A DNA stretch of 64,000 bases from Nitrospira sp. (GTDB lineage: Bacteria > Nitrospirota > Nitrospiria > Nitrospirales > Nitrospiraceae), in contig CP092081.1 in NCBI GenBank assembly GCA_022226935.1, positions 2,185,351 to 2,249,350 of the forward strand. Reading direction: 5' to 3'. Below are positions 50,431 through 59,205 of the stretch, piece by piece. The position numbers were made by a program, and so were the translations under genes. Each line of letters starts with the position of its first letter. Position 1 is the stretch's first letter. The notes below the pieces were generated by a model. It saw only the letters and a list, made by a program, of their open reading frames with translations, was not told the DNA's origin and made no database searches.

Positions 50431-51777
50431 ATGGAACAGCGGCGCAGCCGGCGGTGGTTATATCTTTTGCTGATGGTGACGGTAGCTCTGGGGGTCGGGA
50501 TCGTGCTGGAAAAGGGTTTGGAGCGGACCGGTCACGCGTCTGAAACCTATGAAGAGCTGCGCACCTTTTCCGAAGTGTTGACTCAAGTGCAAAAACACTA
50601 TGTCGACGACACCAAGGTGAAAGACCTCGTGCAAGGGGCGATTCGGGGCATGTTGTCGACGCTGGATCCTCACTCCGCCTATATGACGCCCGAAATGTAC
50701 AAGGAGATGCAAGTCGAGACGAAGGGCGAATTCGGCGGCGTCGGAATTCAGATCGGTGTGAAAGAAAATCGATTGGCGGTGATCTCGCCGATCGAAGGCA
50801 CTCCGGCGCACAGGGCTGGAATCAAGGCCGGTGATTTCATTACCAAGGTGAACGACGAACCCACCAAAGACCTGACGCTGATGGATGCGGTGCAGAAGAT
50901 GCGCGGTCCGAAGGGCACCAAAGTGAATCTGACCATTCAGCGGGACGGCACCGCGGACCCTCTCGCCTTTTCGCTGGTCCGAGATACCATCAAGATTGAA
51001 AGCGTCAAGTTCAAGGTCCTCGACAATACGATCGGATACGTGCGATTGACCCAGTTCCAGGAAGCCACGGGAAGAGATCTCGGGCGAGCGTTGAAGCAAT
51101 TCAAGGAACAGAAGGTCCAGGGGACCATTCTCGACTTGCGGAACAACCCCGGTGGGTTGTTGACGGCGGCGGTCGATGTATCGGAGCAGTTTGTCGGGAA
51201 CGGGAAATTGATCGTGTACACGAAAGGACGCGAGGGGAAGAAAGACGAGTGGTTCTCCAAGACCAAGGAGACGTTGGAAGATTCCCCGATGATCATCCTC
51301 GTCAATGAAGGCTCGGCCAGCGCATCCGAGATTGTTGCCGGGGCCTTGCAGGATTGGGGCCGCGCGGTCATCGTCGGAACCACCTCCTTCGGCAAGGGGT
51401 CTGTGCAGACGATTCTGCCGCTGGGCGATGGCTCAGGGCTCCGTCTGACCACGGCCAAGTACTACACCCCCAAGGGGCGATCGATTCAATCGACCGGAAT
51501 CACCCCGGATATCGTCGTGAAACTGCAGGCGCAGACCGTTGCCAAAGTGGGCGACAAAGACGCGAAGGAGGCCGAACCGAAGTCGGCGAAAGCCCCCGCC
51601 GCCGGCAAAGAGCAAACATCTCCCAAAGCGGCTGATGAATCTGCGCATAAGAACGGCGCGGTGTCGTTGGGCGACGCGGGCGGGGATATCTCCGTAGAGG
51701 ACGATGTTCAGTTGCAAAAGGCCGTTGAACTGCTGAAAACCTGGAAGATCTTCAAGGAGCTTCGACCGGCGGCGTAA
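50431..51777 (+). CDS. C-terminal processing peptidase (S41, CtpA-type)
   Basis: The 448-residue protease has an N-terminal membrane anchor (about residues 9-27), a PDZ domain (about 95-175), and a catalytic domain with the GSASASE motif (residues 294-300) and FGKGS (Lys322) forming the Ser-Lys dyad. It cleaves exported proteins near their C-terminus and often trims or controls peptidoglycan hydrolases. GGAAGGAAGG precedes ATG 50431. It follows the envC-like gene by 26 bases, in a division/envelope operon. A Lys/Ala/Glu-rich linker (about 370-420) precedes the end. Confidence 0.94.
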   Translation: MEQRRSRRWLYLLLMVTVALGVGIVLEKGLERTGHASETYEELRTFSEVLTQVQKHYVDDTKVKDLVQGAIRGMLSTLDPHSAYMTPEMYKEMQVETKGEFGGVGIQIGVKENRLAVISPIEGTPAHRAGIKAGDFITKVNDEPTKDLTLMDAVQKMRGPKGTKVNLTIQRDGTADPLAFSLVRDTIKIESVKFKVLDNTIGYVRLTQFQEATGRDLGRALKQFKEQKVQGTILDLRNNPGGLLTAAVDVSEQFVGNGKLIVYTKGREGKKDEWFSKTKETLEDSPMIILVNEGSASASEIVAGALQDWGRAVIVGTTSFGKGSVQTILPLGDGSGLRLTTAKYYTPKGRSIQSTGITPDIVVKLQAQTVAKVGDKDAKEAEPKSAKAPAAGKEQTSPKAADESAHKNGAVSLGDAGGDISVEDDVQLQKAVELLKTWKIFKELRPAA

Positions 51778-52243
51778 CAGCGGCGGAGTCATGCTGCCTG
51801 CGGATTGCTGCCAGCAGGTCATCTTCCGATCCTGAAAATCCTGGTTGCGTCCTCAAGAGGTGGGACGCAACCAGGGATTCCAAATCCACCAGCGTGCGAA
51901 TGTTCAACCGAAAGTAAAGATAACTCACCAGCGCGTCAGAGAGGCCCGGCAACGAGGCCCATCCGGCGACTTCCTTCGGCAACGGAGTCCTGAGTTCGTC
52001 GTAGGCGCGAATCGTTCCCGTCGCGAGAAACTCCTCGATTTTTCCGGCCAAGTCCTTGCCAATCCCAGGAATTTCTTGCAGCTGACGACGTACCGCCAGG
52101 TCAGTGAGGTCTCCGGTAATCGTCAGGATGACCTCAGCCGCCTTTCGGTAGGCACGCACGCGGTAGGGGTTGGCCCGTTGAGCCGCCAGCAGGTTCGCCA
52201 TGGCGCGAAAGATCTGGGCGAGTTGAGTGAGACGGTCATCCAT
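51752..52243 (-). CDS. Helix-hairpin-helix protein, DNA polymerase X-like N-terminal part
   Basis: The 163-residue protein resembles the N-terminal 8-kDa region of family X polymerases: ANPYRVRAYRKAAEVI followed by IPGIGKDLAGKIEEFLATG, the two helix-hairpin-helix-like segments that grip DNA, and a further HHH-like region (SLPGLSDALVSYLYFRL). No polymerase or PHP catalytic domain follows, so it is a stand-alone DNA-binding module. ATG 52243 is the start. Its 3' end overlaps the ctp gene by 26 bases on the opposite strand. Confidence 0.75.
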   Translation of the reverse strand: MDDRLTQLAQIFRAMANLLAAQRANPYRVRAYRKAAEVILTITGDLTDLAVRRQLQEIPGIGKDLAGKIEEFLATGTIRAYDELRTPLPKEVAGWASLPGLSDALVSYLYFRLNIRTLVDLESLVASHLLRTQPGFSGSEDDLLAAIRRQHDSAAVTPPVEAP

Positions 52244-52321
52244 GAGTGGCGAGCGGCGTCGAGTATGATGGCCCATTGTGGAGGGAATGCCGGTCAAACG
52301 GCAAGACCCCTCCGGCATTGG

Positions 52322-52351
52322 TTGACAAGCGGTTTTCCTGTTTCATAGGAT
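52322..52351 (+). promoter_or_regulatory. Promoter for the thi operon
   Basis: TTGACA at 52322-52327, 18-base spacer, TAGGAT at 52346-52351. Transcription would begin near 52358, leaving only about 18 bases before GTG 52376, too short for a TPP riboswitch; none of the TPP-aptamer signatures was seen. Confidence 0.65.
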
Positions 52352-52375
52352 GATTCGACACATTCAGGAGCAGTT

Positions 52376-52582
52376 GTGACGATCCAGGTCAATGGGGAAT
52401 CTCGCGGAATCAGTGATGGGCATACGGTCGCGGCTTTGCTGCGCGAGTTGGACATTCGTGCTGACCGGGTGGCTGTCGAACTGAACCTGGAGATACTGGA
52501 CCGCAAGGATTTCGACACTCGCGGTCTCTGCGAAGGGGATCGGGTGGAAATATTGAGCTTCATTGGCGGCGGAGCGGAATAA
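52376..52582 (+). CDS. thiS: Sulfur carrier protein ThiS
   Basis: The 68-residue ubiquitin-like protein carries sulfur as a C-terminal thiocarboxylate for thiazole synthesis. N-terminal VNGESRGISDGHTVAALL and the end VEILSFIGGG fit. However, the chain continues Ala-Glu after Gly-Gly-Gly, so the di-glycine is not exposed; similar 2-residue extensions are known in ThiS of other bacteria (for example Pseudomonas), and must be trimmed or tolerated. GTG start follows CAGGAG. First gene of thiS-thiG-thiE. Confidence 0.9.
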   Translation: MTIQVNGESRGISDGHTVAALLRELDIRADRVAVELNLEILDRKDFDTRGLCEGDRVEILSFIGGGAE

Positions 52583-52585
52583 GGA

Positions 52586-53365
52586 ATGGATACGATGAAT
52601 GATCGGTTGGTGATCGCCGGCAGGGAATTTCAATCGCGCCTGTGGGTCGGGACCGGGAAATATAAAGATTTTACGGAGACCAAAAAAGCAATCGACGCGT
52701 CCGGCGCCGATGTAGTCACCGTCGCGGTGCGCCGCGTAAACATTACAGATCGTTCCAAAGAAAACCTCCTCGACTATCTCGATCCGAAAAAATATATCAT
52801 TCTGCCGAATACGGCCGGGTGTTACACCGTGGAGGATGCGGTGCGATATGCCCGGTTGGCGCGCGCGGCCGGCGTCTCCGATCTGGTCAAGCTGGAAGTC
52901 ATCGGCGACGAGAGAACCCTCTTTCCCGATACGGCGGGATTGATCGAAGCGGCGAAGATTCTCCTCAAGGAAGGATTTATCGTGTTGCCCTACACGAATG
53001 ATGATCCGATTGTCGCCAAGAAACTGGTGGATATTGGATGCCCTGCGGTGATGCCGCTGGCTGCTCCGATTGGCTCCGGTCTCGGCATTCGCAATCCATA
53101 CAATCTCAAGATCATCATGGAAACGGTCAAGGTGCCGATCATCGTTGATGCCGGGGTGGGAACGGCTTCGGATGCAGCACTCGCGATGGAATATGGCGCG
53201 GATGCCGTCTTGATGAATACCGCCATTGCCGGCGCTCAGGACCCGATTGCCATGGCGGAAGCGATGAAATATGGCGTGTGGGCCGGCCGACTGGCTTACA
53301 AGGCCGGGCGTATTCCGCGCAAACTCTACGCGACCGCCAGCAGCCCCATCGAAGGCATGCTCTAA
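52586..53365 (+). CDS. thiG: Thiazole synthase
   Basis: ThiG (259 residues) makes the thiazole moiety of thiamine from deoxyxylulose phosphate, the ThiS thiocarboxylate and dehydroglycine. The TIM-barrel has [10 protein letters not shown], the Lys of [10 protein letters not shown] that forms the Schiff base, and [19 protein letters not shown] (phosphate-binding region). Starts 3 bases after thiS. Confidence 0.96.
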   Translation: MDTMNDRLVIAGREFQSRLWVGTGKYKDFTETKKAIDASGADVVTVAVRRVNITDRSKENLLDYLDPKKYIILPNTAGCYTVEDAVRYARLARAAGVSDLVKLEVIGDERTLFPDTAGLIEAAKILLKEGFIVLPYTNDDPIVAKKLVDIGCPAVMPLAAPIGSGLGIRNPYNLKIIMETVKVPIIVDAGVGTASDAALAMEYGADAVLMNTAIAGAQDPIAMAEAMKYGVWAGRLAYKAGRIPRKLYATASSPIEGML

Positions 53366-53460
53366 GTAGAGTTGAGCCATGATTTTTGAGGCCAGAGTTC
53401 CAGATTCGACGTAATGAGCCGTTTCAGCATTCGTAACTCAACACTCACAACTTCCCCCTG

Positions 53461-54087
53461 ATGCCCGCTGTCGATTTTCGTCTGTACCTCGTCACTGATC
53501 GTCATCAAACCGCCGGGCGTCCGCTCTTATCGGTATTGGCGCGAGCCGTTCGTGCGGGAGTGCGCGCAGTTCAGCTCCGCGAGCGTGATCTACCGGCTCG
53601 CGAACTCCATGCATTGGCCATGGAATTTCAGCGTGAGTGGCCGGATGCGCGGTTGTTCATCAACGATCGTGTAGATGTGGCGATGGCCTTACGCAGCCAA
53701 GGCGTCCATTTGCGAGAAAGCAGCCTTCCCGCGGGAGTCGTGCGAGGGTTGCTATGGCCGTCGCAACGGCTGGGACTCTCCGTGCACTCCCTCGACGGTG
53801 TGATGGCGGCTGAACAGCAAGGCGCCGACTTCGTGGTGCTGGGCCCCATCTACGACACGCCGTCGAAGCGGGCATACGGACCGCCGATTGGATTACGTAT
53901 GCTCGAGCAGGCGGCGCAGAAGGTGCGTATGCCGATCTTTGCCATCGGCGGGATCACGGTCACGCGCGCGCGCGAGGCACGAGAAGCGGGGGCGTTCGGC
54001 GTGGCCGTGGTATCATCGATCTTAAGCGCGGCGAATGTCGAGCAGGCGACCGAAGACTTGCTTGCTGCGATCGAGATGGAGTCGTGA
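53461..54087 (+). CDS. thiE: Thiamine phosphate synthase
   Basis: The 208-residue enzyme joins hydroxymethylpyrimidine diphosphate and thiazole phosphate. The TIM barrel has LYLVTDR, VQLRERDL, LFINDRVDVAMA, GVHL and FVVLGPIYDTPSK. It lies 95 bases after thiG and completes the thiazole/coupling branch; thiC and thiD are not in this window. ATG 53461 has no strong ribosome site. Confidence 0.94.
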   Translation: MPAVDFRLYLVTDRHQTAGRPLLSVLARAVRAGVRAVQLRERDLPARELHALAMEFQREWPDARLFINDRVDVAMALRSQGVHLRESSLPAGVVRGLLWPSQRLGLSVHSLDGVMAAEQQGADFVVLGPIYDTPSKRAYGPPIGLRMLEQAAQKVRMPIFAIGGITVTRAREAREAGAFGVAVVSSILSAANVEQATEDLLAAIEMES

Positions 54088-54154
54088 CGCTGGACTCACA
54101 CGCGTGATGTTCACCGCGTATGCAGTCGGTGCCTCGACGCCGCTCCTCCTGCAG

Positions 54155-54183
54155 TTGACCACCCTATATGCGGATGATAGAAT
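54155..54183 (+). promoter_or_regulatory. Promoter for the proteasome operon
   Basis: TTGACC at 54155-54160, 17-base spacer, TAGAAT at 54178-54183. It lies after the thiE stop and 60 bases before the mpa start codon at 54244, so the proteasome genes have their own transcription start. Confidence 0.7.
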
Positions 54184-54243
54184 CCGAAACAGTGTTGATG
54201 ACCGTCATGGACAAGGGTTTTCATCAATCCGGCGAGTGGGGCG

Positions 54244-56013
54244 ATGGCCGAATCAAAAGGGAGTTCAGGCCGACTCCGGTCCTTCCGTGATTCCGTCAAG
54301 CGCCTGACTCGGTCACTTTCTGACGGAGATGGAGTCGTGACGCACAAGAACGACGAACATGCCCGTGAAGTGGAAAAACTTCGCACCCAAATCCAGTCCA
54401 TGGAGGAGGAGATTCGGCGGCTCTACCAGTCACGCTACCAACTTGAGCAGACGACGAAGCAAAACGAAAAGCTCGTCGCCACCCTCCAAGAAGCCAAATC
54501 CCAAATCGAAACATTGCGAGCCGAAGTTGAGAAGCTGACGGCTCCGCCCTCGACGTACGGCATCTTTTCCAGCCTGGATACCGATGGGACCGGGAATGTC
54601 TATGTCTCCGGGCGCAAGATGAAGGTCAGCCTTCATCCTTCCATTAAAGCAAAAGAATTGCGCAAGGGGCAGGAAGTCATTCTCAATGAAGCCTTGAATG
54701 TCATTGCGGTACGCGGGTTTGACGTACAGGGTGAAGTGGTCCGCTTGAAGGATGTCCTGGAGGGGAACCGCGCGTTGGTCACCTTGCATTTCGACGAAGA
54801 GAAAGTCGCCGAACTCGGCGAACCCTTGATCAGCGAGCGGCTGAGTGTGGGAGACCACCTCCTGTATGATCCACGGTCGGGCTGCGTCATCGAAAAATTG
54901 CCGAAGTCGGAGGCCGAAGAACTGGTGCTGGAAGAAGTGCCGGATGTGGACTACGAACACATCGGCGGACTTCAGCGAGAAATTGAACAGGTACGCGATG
55001 CGGTAGAGCTCCCATTCCTGTACCCGCATATCTTCTCCAACTATAAGTTGAGCGCGCCGAAAGGAGTGTTGCTGTACGGCCCGCCTGGTTGCGGGAAGAC
55101 GTTGATCGCGAAAGCCGTGGCCAGTTCTATTGCCAAGAAGCTGGGGCATTTAAAAGACCGGCAGCTGCGCAGCTATTTTCTCCACGTGAAGGGACCTGAG
55201 CTGCTCAACAAGTACGTCGGTGAGTCGGAGCGGCAGGTGCGCGAAGTGTTCAAGAAGGCCAAAGAACGGGCCGACGACGGACACCCGGTGATTGTATTTT
55301 TCGACGAGATGGACGCGCTGTTCCGCACACGCGGCACCGGCATTTCGTCGGATATCGAGTCGACCATCGTGCCGCAGTTTTTGTCCGAGATCGATGGCGT
55401 CGAACGGCTCACCAATGTCATCGTCATCGGGGCCAGTAATCGCCAAGACTTGATCGACCCCGCGGTGCTGCGCGCGGGCAGGCTGGATGTGAAGGTGAAG
55501 GTCGGCCGGCCCGATGCGACGGCGGCCCGGGATATTTTCTCCAAGTACGTCTCGACAGATCTTCCCTTCGCGGAGGAAGACCTGGCGCGGCACGGCGGGG
55601 ATGCTCGCGCGCTCGTCGATTCCCTGATGAATCTCACAGTCGACGCCATGTATGCCACGACTGACGAAAACAAATTTATTGAGGTCACTTATGCGAACGG
55701 CGAAAAAGAAGTGTTGTACTTTAAGGACTTTGCCAGCGGCGCCCTGATCGAGGGTATCGTCTCGCGAGCCAAAAAATTTGCCGTCAAACGCGCGATTGCT
55801 CAAGAGGGAAGCGGTCTGCGGGCCGATGACCTGATCCGGGCGATTCGCGAAGAGTTCAAAGAGCACGAAGATTTGCCGAACACGACCAACCCGGACGATT
55901 GGGCCAAGGTCGCCGGGAAAAAAGGCGAGAAGATCGTCCATCTTCGGACCATCAGCGGCGGGCCGTCGGAGGCGCGCCAAATCGAAACAGTCAGCACGGG
56001 CCACTACCTGTAG
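54244..56013 (+). CDS. mpa: Proteasomal ATPase Mpa/ARC
   Basis: The 589-residue AAA ATPase forms the unfolding ring of the bacterial proteasome. An N-terminal coiled coil (about 33-100), which binds Pup in actinobacteria, leads into two OB-like domains (about 100-235) and the AAA domain: Walker A GPPGCGKT at 279-286, Walker B FFDEMD at 352-357. The C-terminus GHYL ends in an aromatic-Leu tail like the proteasome-docking GQYL of Mycobacterium. ATG 54244 has a weak ribosome site (GAGTGGGG). First gene of the locus. Confidence 0.95.
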   Translation: MAESKGSSGRLRSFRDSVKRLTRSLSDGDGVVTHKNDEHAREVEKLRTQIQSMEEEIRRLYQSRYQLEQTTKQNEKLVATLQEAKSQIETLRAEVEKLTAPPSTYGIFSSLDTDGTGNVYVSGRKMKVSLHPSIKAKELRKGQEVILNEALNVIAVRGFDVQGEVVRLKDVLEGNRALVTLHFDEEKVAELGEPLISERLSVGDHLLYDPRSGCVIEKLPKSEAEELVLEEVPDVDYEHIGGLQREIEQVRDAVELPFLYPHIFSNYKLSAPKGVLLYGPPGCGKTLIAKAVASSIAKKLGHLKDRQLRSYFLHVKGPELLNKYVGESERQVREVFKKAKERADDGHPVIVFFDEMDALFRTRGTGISSDIESTIVPQFLSEIDGVERLTNVIVIGASNRQDLIDPAVLRAGRLDVKVKVGRPDATAARDIFSKYVSTDLPFAEEDLARHGGDARALVDSLMNLTVDAMYATTDENKFIEVTYANGEKEVLYFKDFASGALIEGIVSRAKKFAVKRAIAQEGSGLRADDLIRAIREEFKEHEDLPNTTNPDDWAKVAGKKGEKIVHLRTISGGPSEARQIETVSTGHYL

Positions 56014-56027
56014 GCGCGCGATATTCC

Positions 56028-57527
56028 ATGAACGAAACCCATTCGCACAGCTTGTCCCGTGTCATCGGCACGGAGACTGAATTCGGTATTGCCAGCCGGG
56101 ATCCGAACGCAGCCGATCCGGTGGCGAACTCCATTCACGTGATCGGGTATTATCCGAATCTTCCCGCGCCACAGGCGGTGTGGGATTACGAAAATGAAAA
56201 CCCCCTGCTGGATGCTCGCGGGTTCGAGGTCGATGGAGAACGCGAGCGGCCGGGGCCGGACTACAATCGGCAACTCAATAAGGTGCTGGCCAATGGCGGC
56301 CGATTGTATGTCGACGGCGCGCACCCGGAATATTCCACTCCTGAATGCACCAATGCCAGGGAAGTCGTGGCGTTTGAGCGGGTCGGTGAGCGCATCATTG
56401 CGCAGGCCCTTGCCGGAATTACGGAGGCGCGCGGCCGCGATCAATTCGTGCTCTACAAAAATAACTCGGACGGGAAGGGTAACAGTTACGGTTATCACGA
56501 GGACTATCTCGTCTCGCGAACCGTATCCTTCGATCGCATCACGCAGGTGCTCACCCCGTTTCTGGTGACACGGCCCATTTATGCCGGGTCGGGCAAGGTC
56601 GGCGCCGAGAACCAGACTCCTTCCGTCGACTATCAGATCTCGCAGCGGGCTGATTTCTTCGAAACCCTCGTCGATCTCAATACTATGGTTCGGCGACCGA
56701 TCATCAATACCCGAGATGAGCCGCATTCCGATGCGGTCAAATACCGGCGCCTTCACGTCATCGTCGGGGACGCCAATATGGCGGAGTTAGCCACCTATCT
56801 CAAAGTCGGTACGCTGTCGATTGTGCTGGATTTGCTTGAGGCAGGAGCGGATCTTCCTCGGATCAGTCTCGCCGACCCGGTGAGCGCGATCAAGCAGGTG
56901 TCCCGGGATGTGCTGGTGAAGGAGAGCCTGAAGCTGACCGACGGAACCGCATCGACCGCGATTGCGGTGCAGCGGGCCTATCTCAAGGCCGCGCAGAGTT
57001 ACTATGCCTGCCATGAGCTGAATCAAGTCACGAAAGATATCCTAGTGCGCTGGGAGGATGTGCTCGACCGCTTGGAACGGGATCCGCGCTCGTTGGTGCG
57101 GGAATTGGACTGGGTGGCCAAGCGGTATTTGATTGAGTCCTACATGGACCGCAAGTCCTGCGGGTGGGATGATCCGCGGGTGCGACTCATGGATTTGCAA
57201 TATCATGATGTCCGTCCGGAACGGGGATTGTATTACACCCTCGAGCGCAGTCATATGATCGAACGGGTCGTGTTGGACCATGAGATTGCGCGGGCGGAGA
57301 TGAACCCGCCGGTCGGAACACGAGCCTATTTCCGAGGCCAGTGTGTCAAGAAATACCCGAATGCCGTCTACGGGGTGAGCTGGACGTCTGTGCTCTTTGA
57401 TGTCGGGCAGAACAAGATCAAGCGGATTCCGCTCATGGACCCCTTGCGCGGCACTGAAGCGTTGACGGGGGAGCTTCTGGCCCATGCGGAAACCGCGGCT
57501 GCGCTGCTCGAAAAACTGTCAACCTGA
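56028..57527 (+). CDS. dop: Dop, Pup deamidase/depupylase
   Basis: The 499-residue protein is a carboxylate-amine ligase-fold enzyme of the Dop/PafA family. It has RVIGTETEFGIASRD at the start, the long insert seen in Dop (VWDYENENPLLDARGF), YVDGAHPEYSTPECTN and NTRDEPHSDAVKYRRLHVI. Dop converts inactive Pup ending in Gln to Glu and removes Pup from substrates. The start is ATG 56028, 14 bases after mpa. PafA is encoded separately downstream, so the two roles are split as in actinobacteria. Confidence 0.93.
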   Translation: MNETHSHSLSRVIGTETEFGIASRDPNAADPVANSIHVIGYYPNLPAPQAVWDYENENPLLDARGFEVDGERERPGPDYNRQLNKVLANGGRLYVDGAHPEYSTPECTNAREVVAFERVGERIIAQALAGITEARGRDQFVLYKNNSDGKGNSYGYHEDYLVSRTVSFDRITQVLTPFLVTRPIYAGSGKVGAENQTPSVDYQISQRADFFETLVDLNTMVRRPIINTRDEPHSDAVKYRRLHVIVGDANMAELATYLKVGTLSIVLDLLEAGADLPRISLADPVSAIKQVSRDVLVKESLKLTDGTASTAIAVQRAYLKAAQSYYACHELNQVTKDILVRWEDVLDRLERDPRSLVRELDWVAKRYLIESYMDRKSCGWDDPRVRLMDLQYHDVRPERGLYYTLERSHMIERVVLDHEIARAEMNPPVGTRAYFRGQCVKKYPNAVYGVSWTSVLFDVGQNKIKRIPLMDPLRGTEALTGELLAHAETAAALLEKLST

Positions 57528-57540
57528 CTGTGACGACTGC

Positions 57541-58365
57541 ATGAACCCTATGTCCTTTCTGCCACATCACGACGGGTCCAGCTTCTTCGATTTCCTTACC
57601 CAGCACCACCCCGAGTTACGACCAAGCTTATACGATATCACGATGCAGCGCGCAGGGGTTCCGGTAGACCTCGGCCGGCCGGGTACTTTCCCGGTGCCGC
57701 ATGGAACGACGGTTCTGGCGTTGAAATATCGAGATGGAGCGATCATTGCGGGCGACCGACGCGCGACGGAAGGGTTTCAGATCGCCGATCGGCGGATTGA
57801 AAAAGTGTTCCGCATCGATGAGTATTCCGCCATGGCCATTGCCGGCGCGGCCGGGCCTTGTATTGAAATGGCCAAGCTTTTTCAAACCGAGCTGGAACAT
57901 TATGAAAAGCTGGAAGGGGTCCAGCTGTCGTGCGAGGGCAAGGCCAACAAGCTAGGACAAATGGTCAAGGCTAATCTGCCGATGGTGTTTCAGGGGTTGG
58001 TCGTGATGCCGCTCTATGTCGGATACGATCTGAAGCGAAAGGAAGGTCGTATTTTTAAGTATGACATTACGGGCGGTCGTTACGAAGAGTCCGATCACCA
58101 TTCCATCGGCTCGGGCGGCAAAGACGCGCGCAATACCATGCGGGAACATTACCGGCTTGGGCTCGACGAAGAAGCCGCGCTCCGCGTCGGACTGCTGGCG
58201 TTGTACAATGCGGCGGATGAAGATGTCGGAACGGGAGGACCGGATCTGGTCCGAGGTATCTATCCGACGGCGAAGATTGTCAGCGATGCCGGTATTACCG
58301 ATGTGCCGGAATCGCGCGTCCGTGCCCTGTACGAAACCATGATTGCAGAACGAAGGAGATCGTAA
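57541..58365 (+). CDS. prcB: Proteasome beta subunit
   Basis: The 274-residue catalytic subunit of the 20S core. The N-terminal propeptide (residues 1-55) resembles that of Mycobacterium (FFDFLTQHHPELRPS), and is cleaved at PVPHG|TT to expose catalytic Thr56. GDRRAT and KVFRID provide the Asp and Lys of the active site. TGGPDLVRGIYPTA and VPESRVRAL are conserved downstream. It begins 13 bases after dop with no ribosome site, implying coupling. No pup gene lies between dop and prcB, unlike the usual order. Confidence 0.96.
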   Translation: MNPMSFLPHHDGSSFFDFLTQHHPELRPSLYDITMQRAGVPVDLGRPGTFPVPHGTTVLALKYRDGAIIAGDRRATEGFQIADRRIEKVFRIDEYSAMAIAGAAGPCIEMAKLFQTELEHYEKLEGVQLSCEGKANKLGQMVKANLPMVFQGLVVMPLYVGYDLKRKEGRIFKYDITGGRYEESDHHSIGSGGKDARNTMREHYRLGLDEEAALRVGLLALYNAADEDVGTGGPDLVRGIYPTAKIVSDAGITDVPESRVRALYETMIAERRRS

Positions 58366-58368
58366 TCG

Positions 58369-59052
58369 ATGCCGTTGCCCTACTACGTCTCGCCTGAACA
58401 GATGATGCAGGATAAGGCGGAGTATGCCAAAAAAGGCATTGCCAAGGGACGGTCGATTATTGCCTTGGAGTATGTGGATGGGATTGTGCTGGCGGCCGAC
58501 AATCCCAGTTCTTCTCTGCACAAAGTCTCCGAAGTGTATGATCGCATCGCGTTTGCCGGGGCCGGCAAATATAGCGAATTCGAACATCTCCGTAAGGCGG
58601 GCATACGCCACGCCGATCTGACCGGCTACATGTACAGCCGGGAGGATGTGAGTGCTCGGACCCTCTCCAACGCCTATTCACAAAGCTTGGGAACGGCTTT
58701 CAGCACCGATGTGAAGCCGCTGGAGGTGGAAATCCTTGTGGTGCAGGTCGGGGTCAACGGCCAGGCCAACGAAATCTTTCGTATCTCGTTCGACGGCAGC
58801 ATTGCGGATGAAAAGAGTTTTGCGGTAATCGGCGGGCGATCGGAAGCCGTGCAGCAATATTTGCGCGAACATGCGACGCCGCAGCCGCCGACGCTGAAAG
58901 ACGGGCTCCGACGGTGTCTCTCCGCTCTTGAGCAGGTCGCTACACAGAAAATTCCTTCCGAAAACCTCGAAGTCGCCGTCTTAGATAGGAATCGCCAGGG
59001 GCGCAAGTTCCGACGATTGACCAGCGCCGATATCTCCCTCCTGTTCACGTAA
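58369..59052 (+). CDS. prcA: Proteasome alpha subunit
   Basis: The 227-residue subunit forms the outer rings of the 20S core. The N-terminal gate segment (YYVSPEQMMQDKAEYAKKGIAKGRSIIAL) and FAGAGKYSEFEHLRKAG fit the bacterial PrcA family. GAAGGAGAT precedes ATG 58369, 3 bases after the prcB stop. Core assembly requires both. Confidence 0.95.
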   Translation: MPLPYYVSPEQMMQDKAEYAKKGIAKGRSIIALEYVDGIVLAADNPSSSLHKVSEVYDRIAFAGAGKYSEFEHLRKAGIRHADLTGYMYSREDVSARTLSNAYSQSLGTAFSTDVKPLEVEILVVQVGVNGQANEIFRISFDGSIADEKSFAVIGGRSEAVQQYLREHATPQPPTLKDGLRRCLSALEQVATQKIPSENLEVAVLDRNRQGRKFRRLTSADISLLFT

Positions 59053-59145
59053 CACTCCTGGATAGAGGTTCGTCTTCAGTGCAGCCGGTGATCGGTCGGG
59101 GCGTTTTCCGCCCGCGTGAGGGCGACGAATGCTTACCGGAGTTTG

Positions 59146-59174
59146 TTGAAGCCACCCGCGCCAGGGTGTATCCT
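59146..59174 (+). promoter_or_regulatory. Possible promoter for pafA
   Basis: TTGAAG at 59146-59151, 17-base spacer, TATCCT at 59169-59174, in the 153-bp gap between prcA and pafA. A second start would allow the ligase to be expressed apart from the core. Confidence 0.4.
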
Positions 59175-59205
59175 GACAGGAGTCGTACCGAGAACAGGCG
59201 TCTCC

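Noticed and set aside
52244..52375. TPP riboswitch upstream of thiS
   Set aside because: The promoter lies about 20-50 bases before the start codon, leaving no room, and no TPP-aptamer signature was seen.
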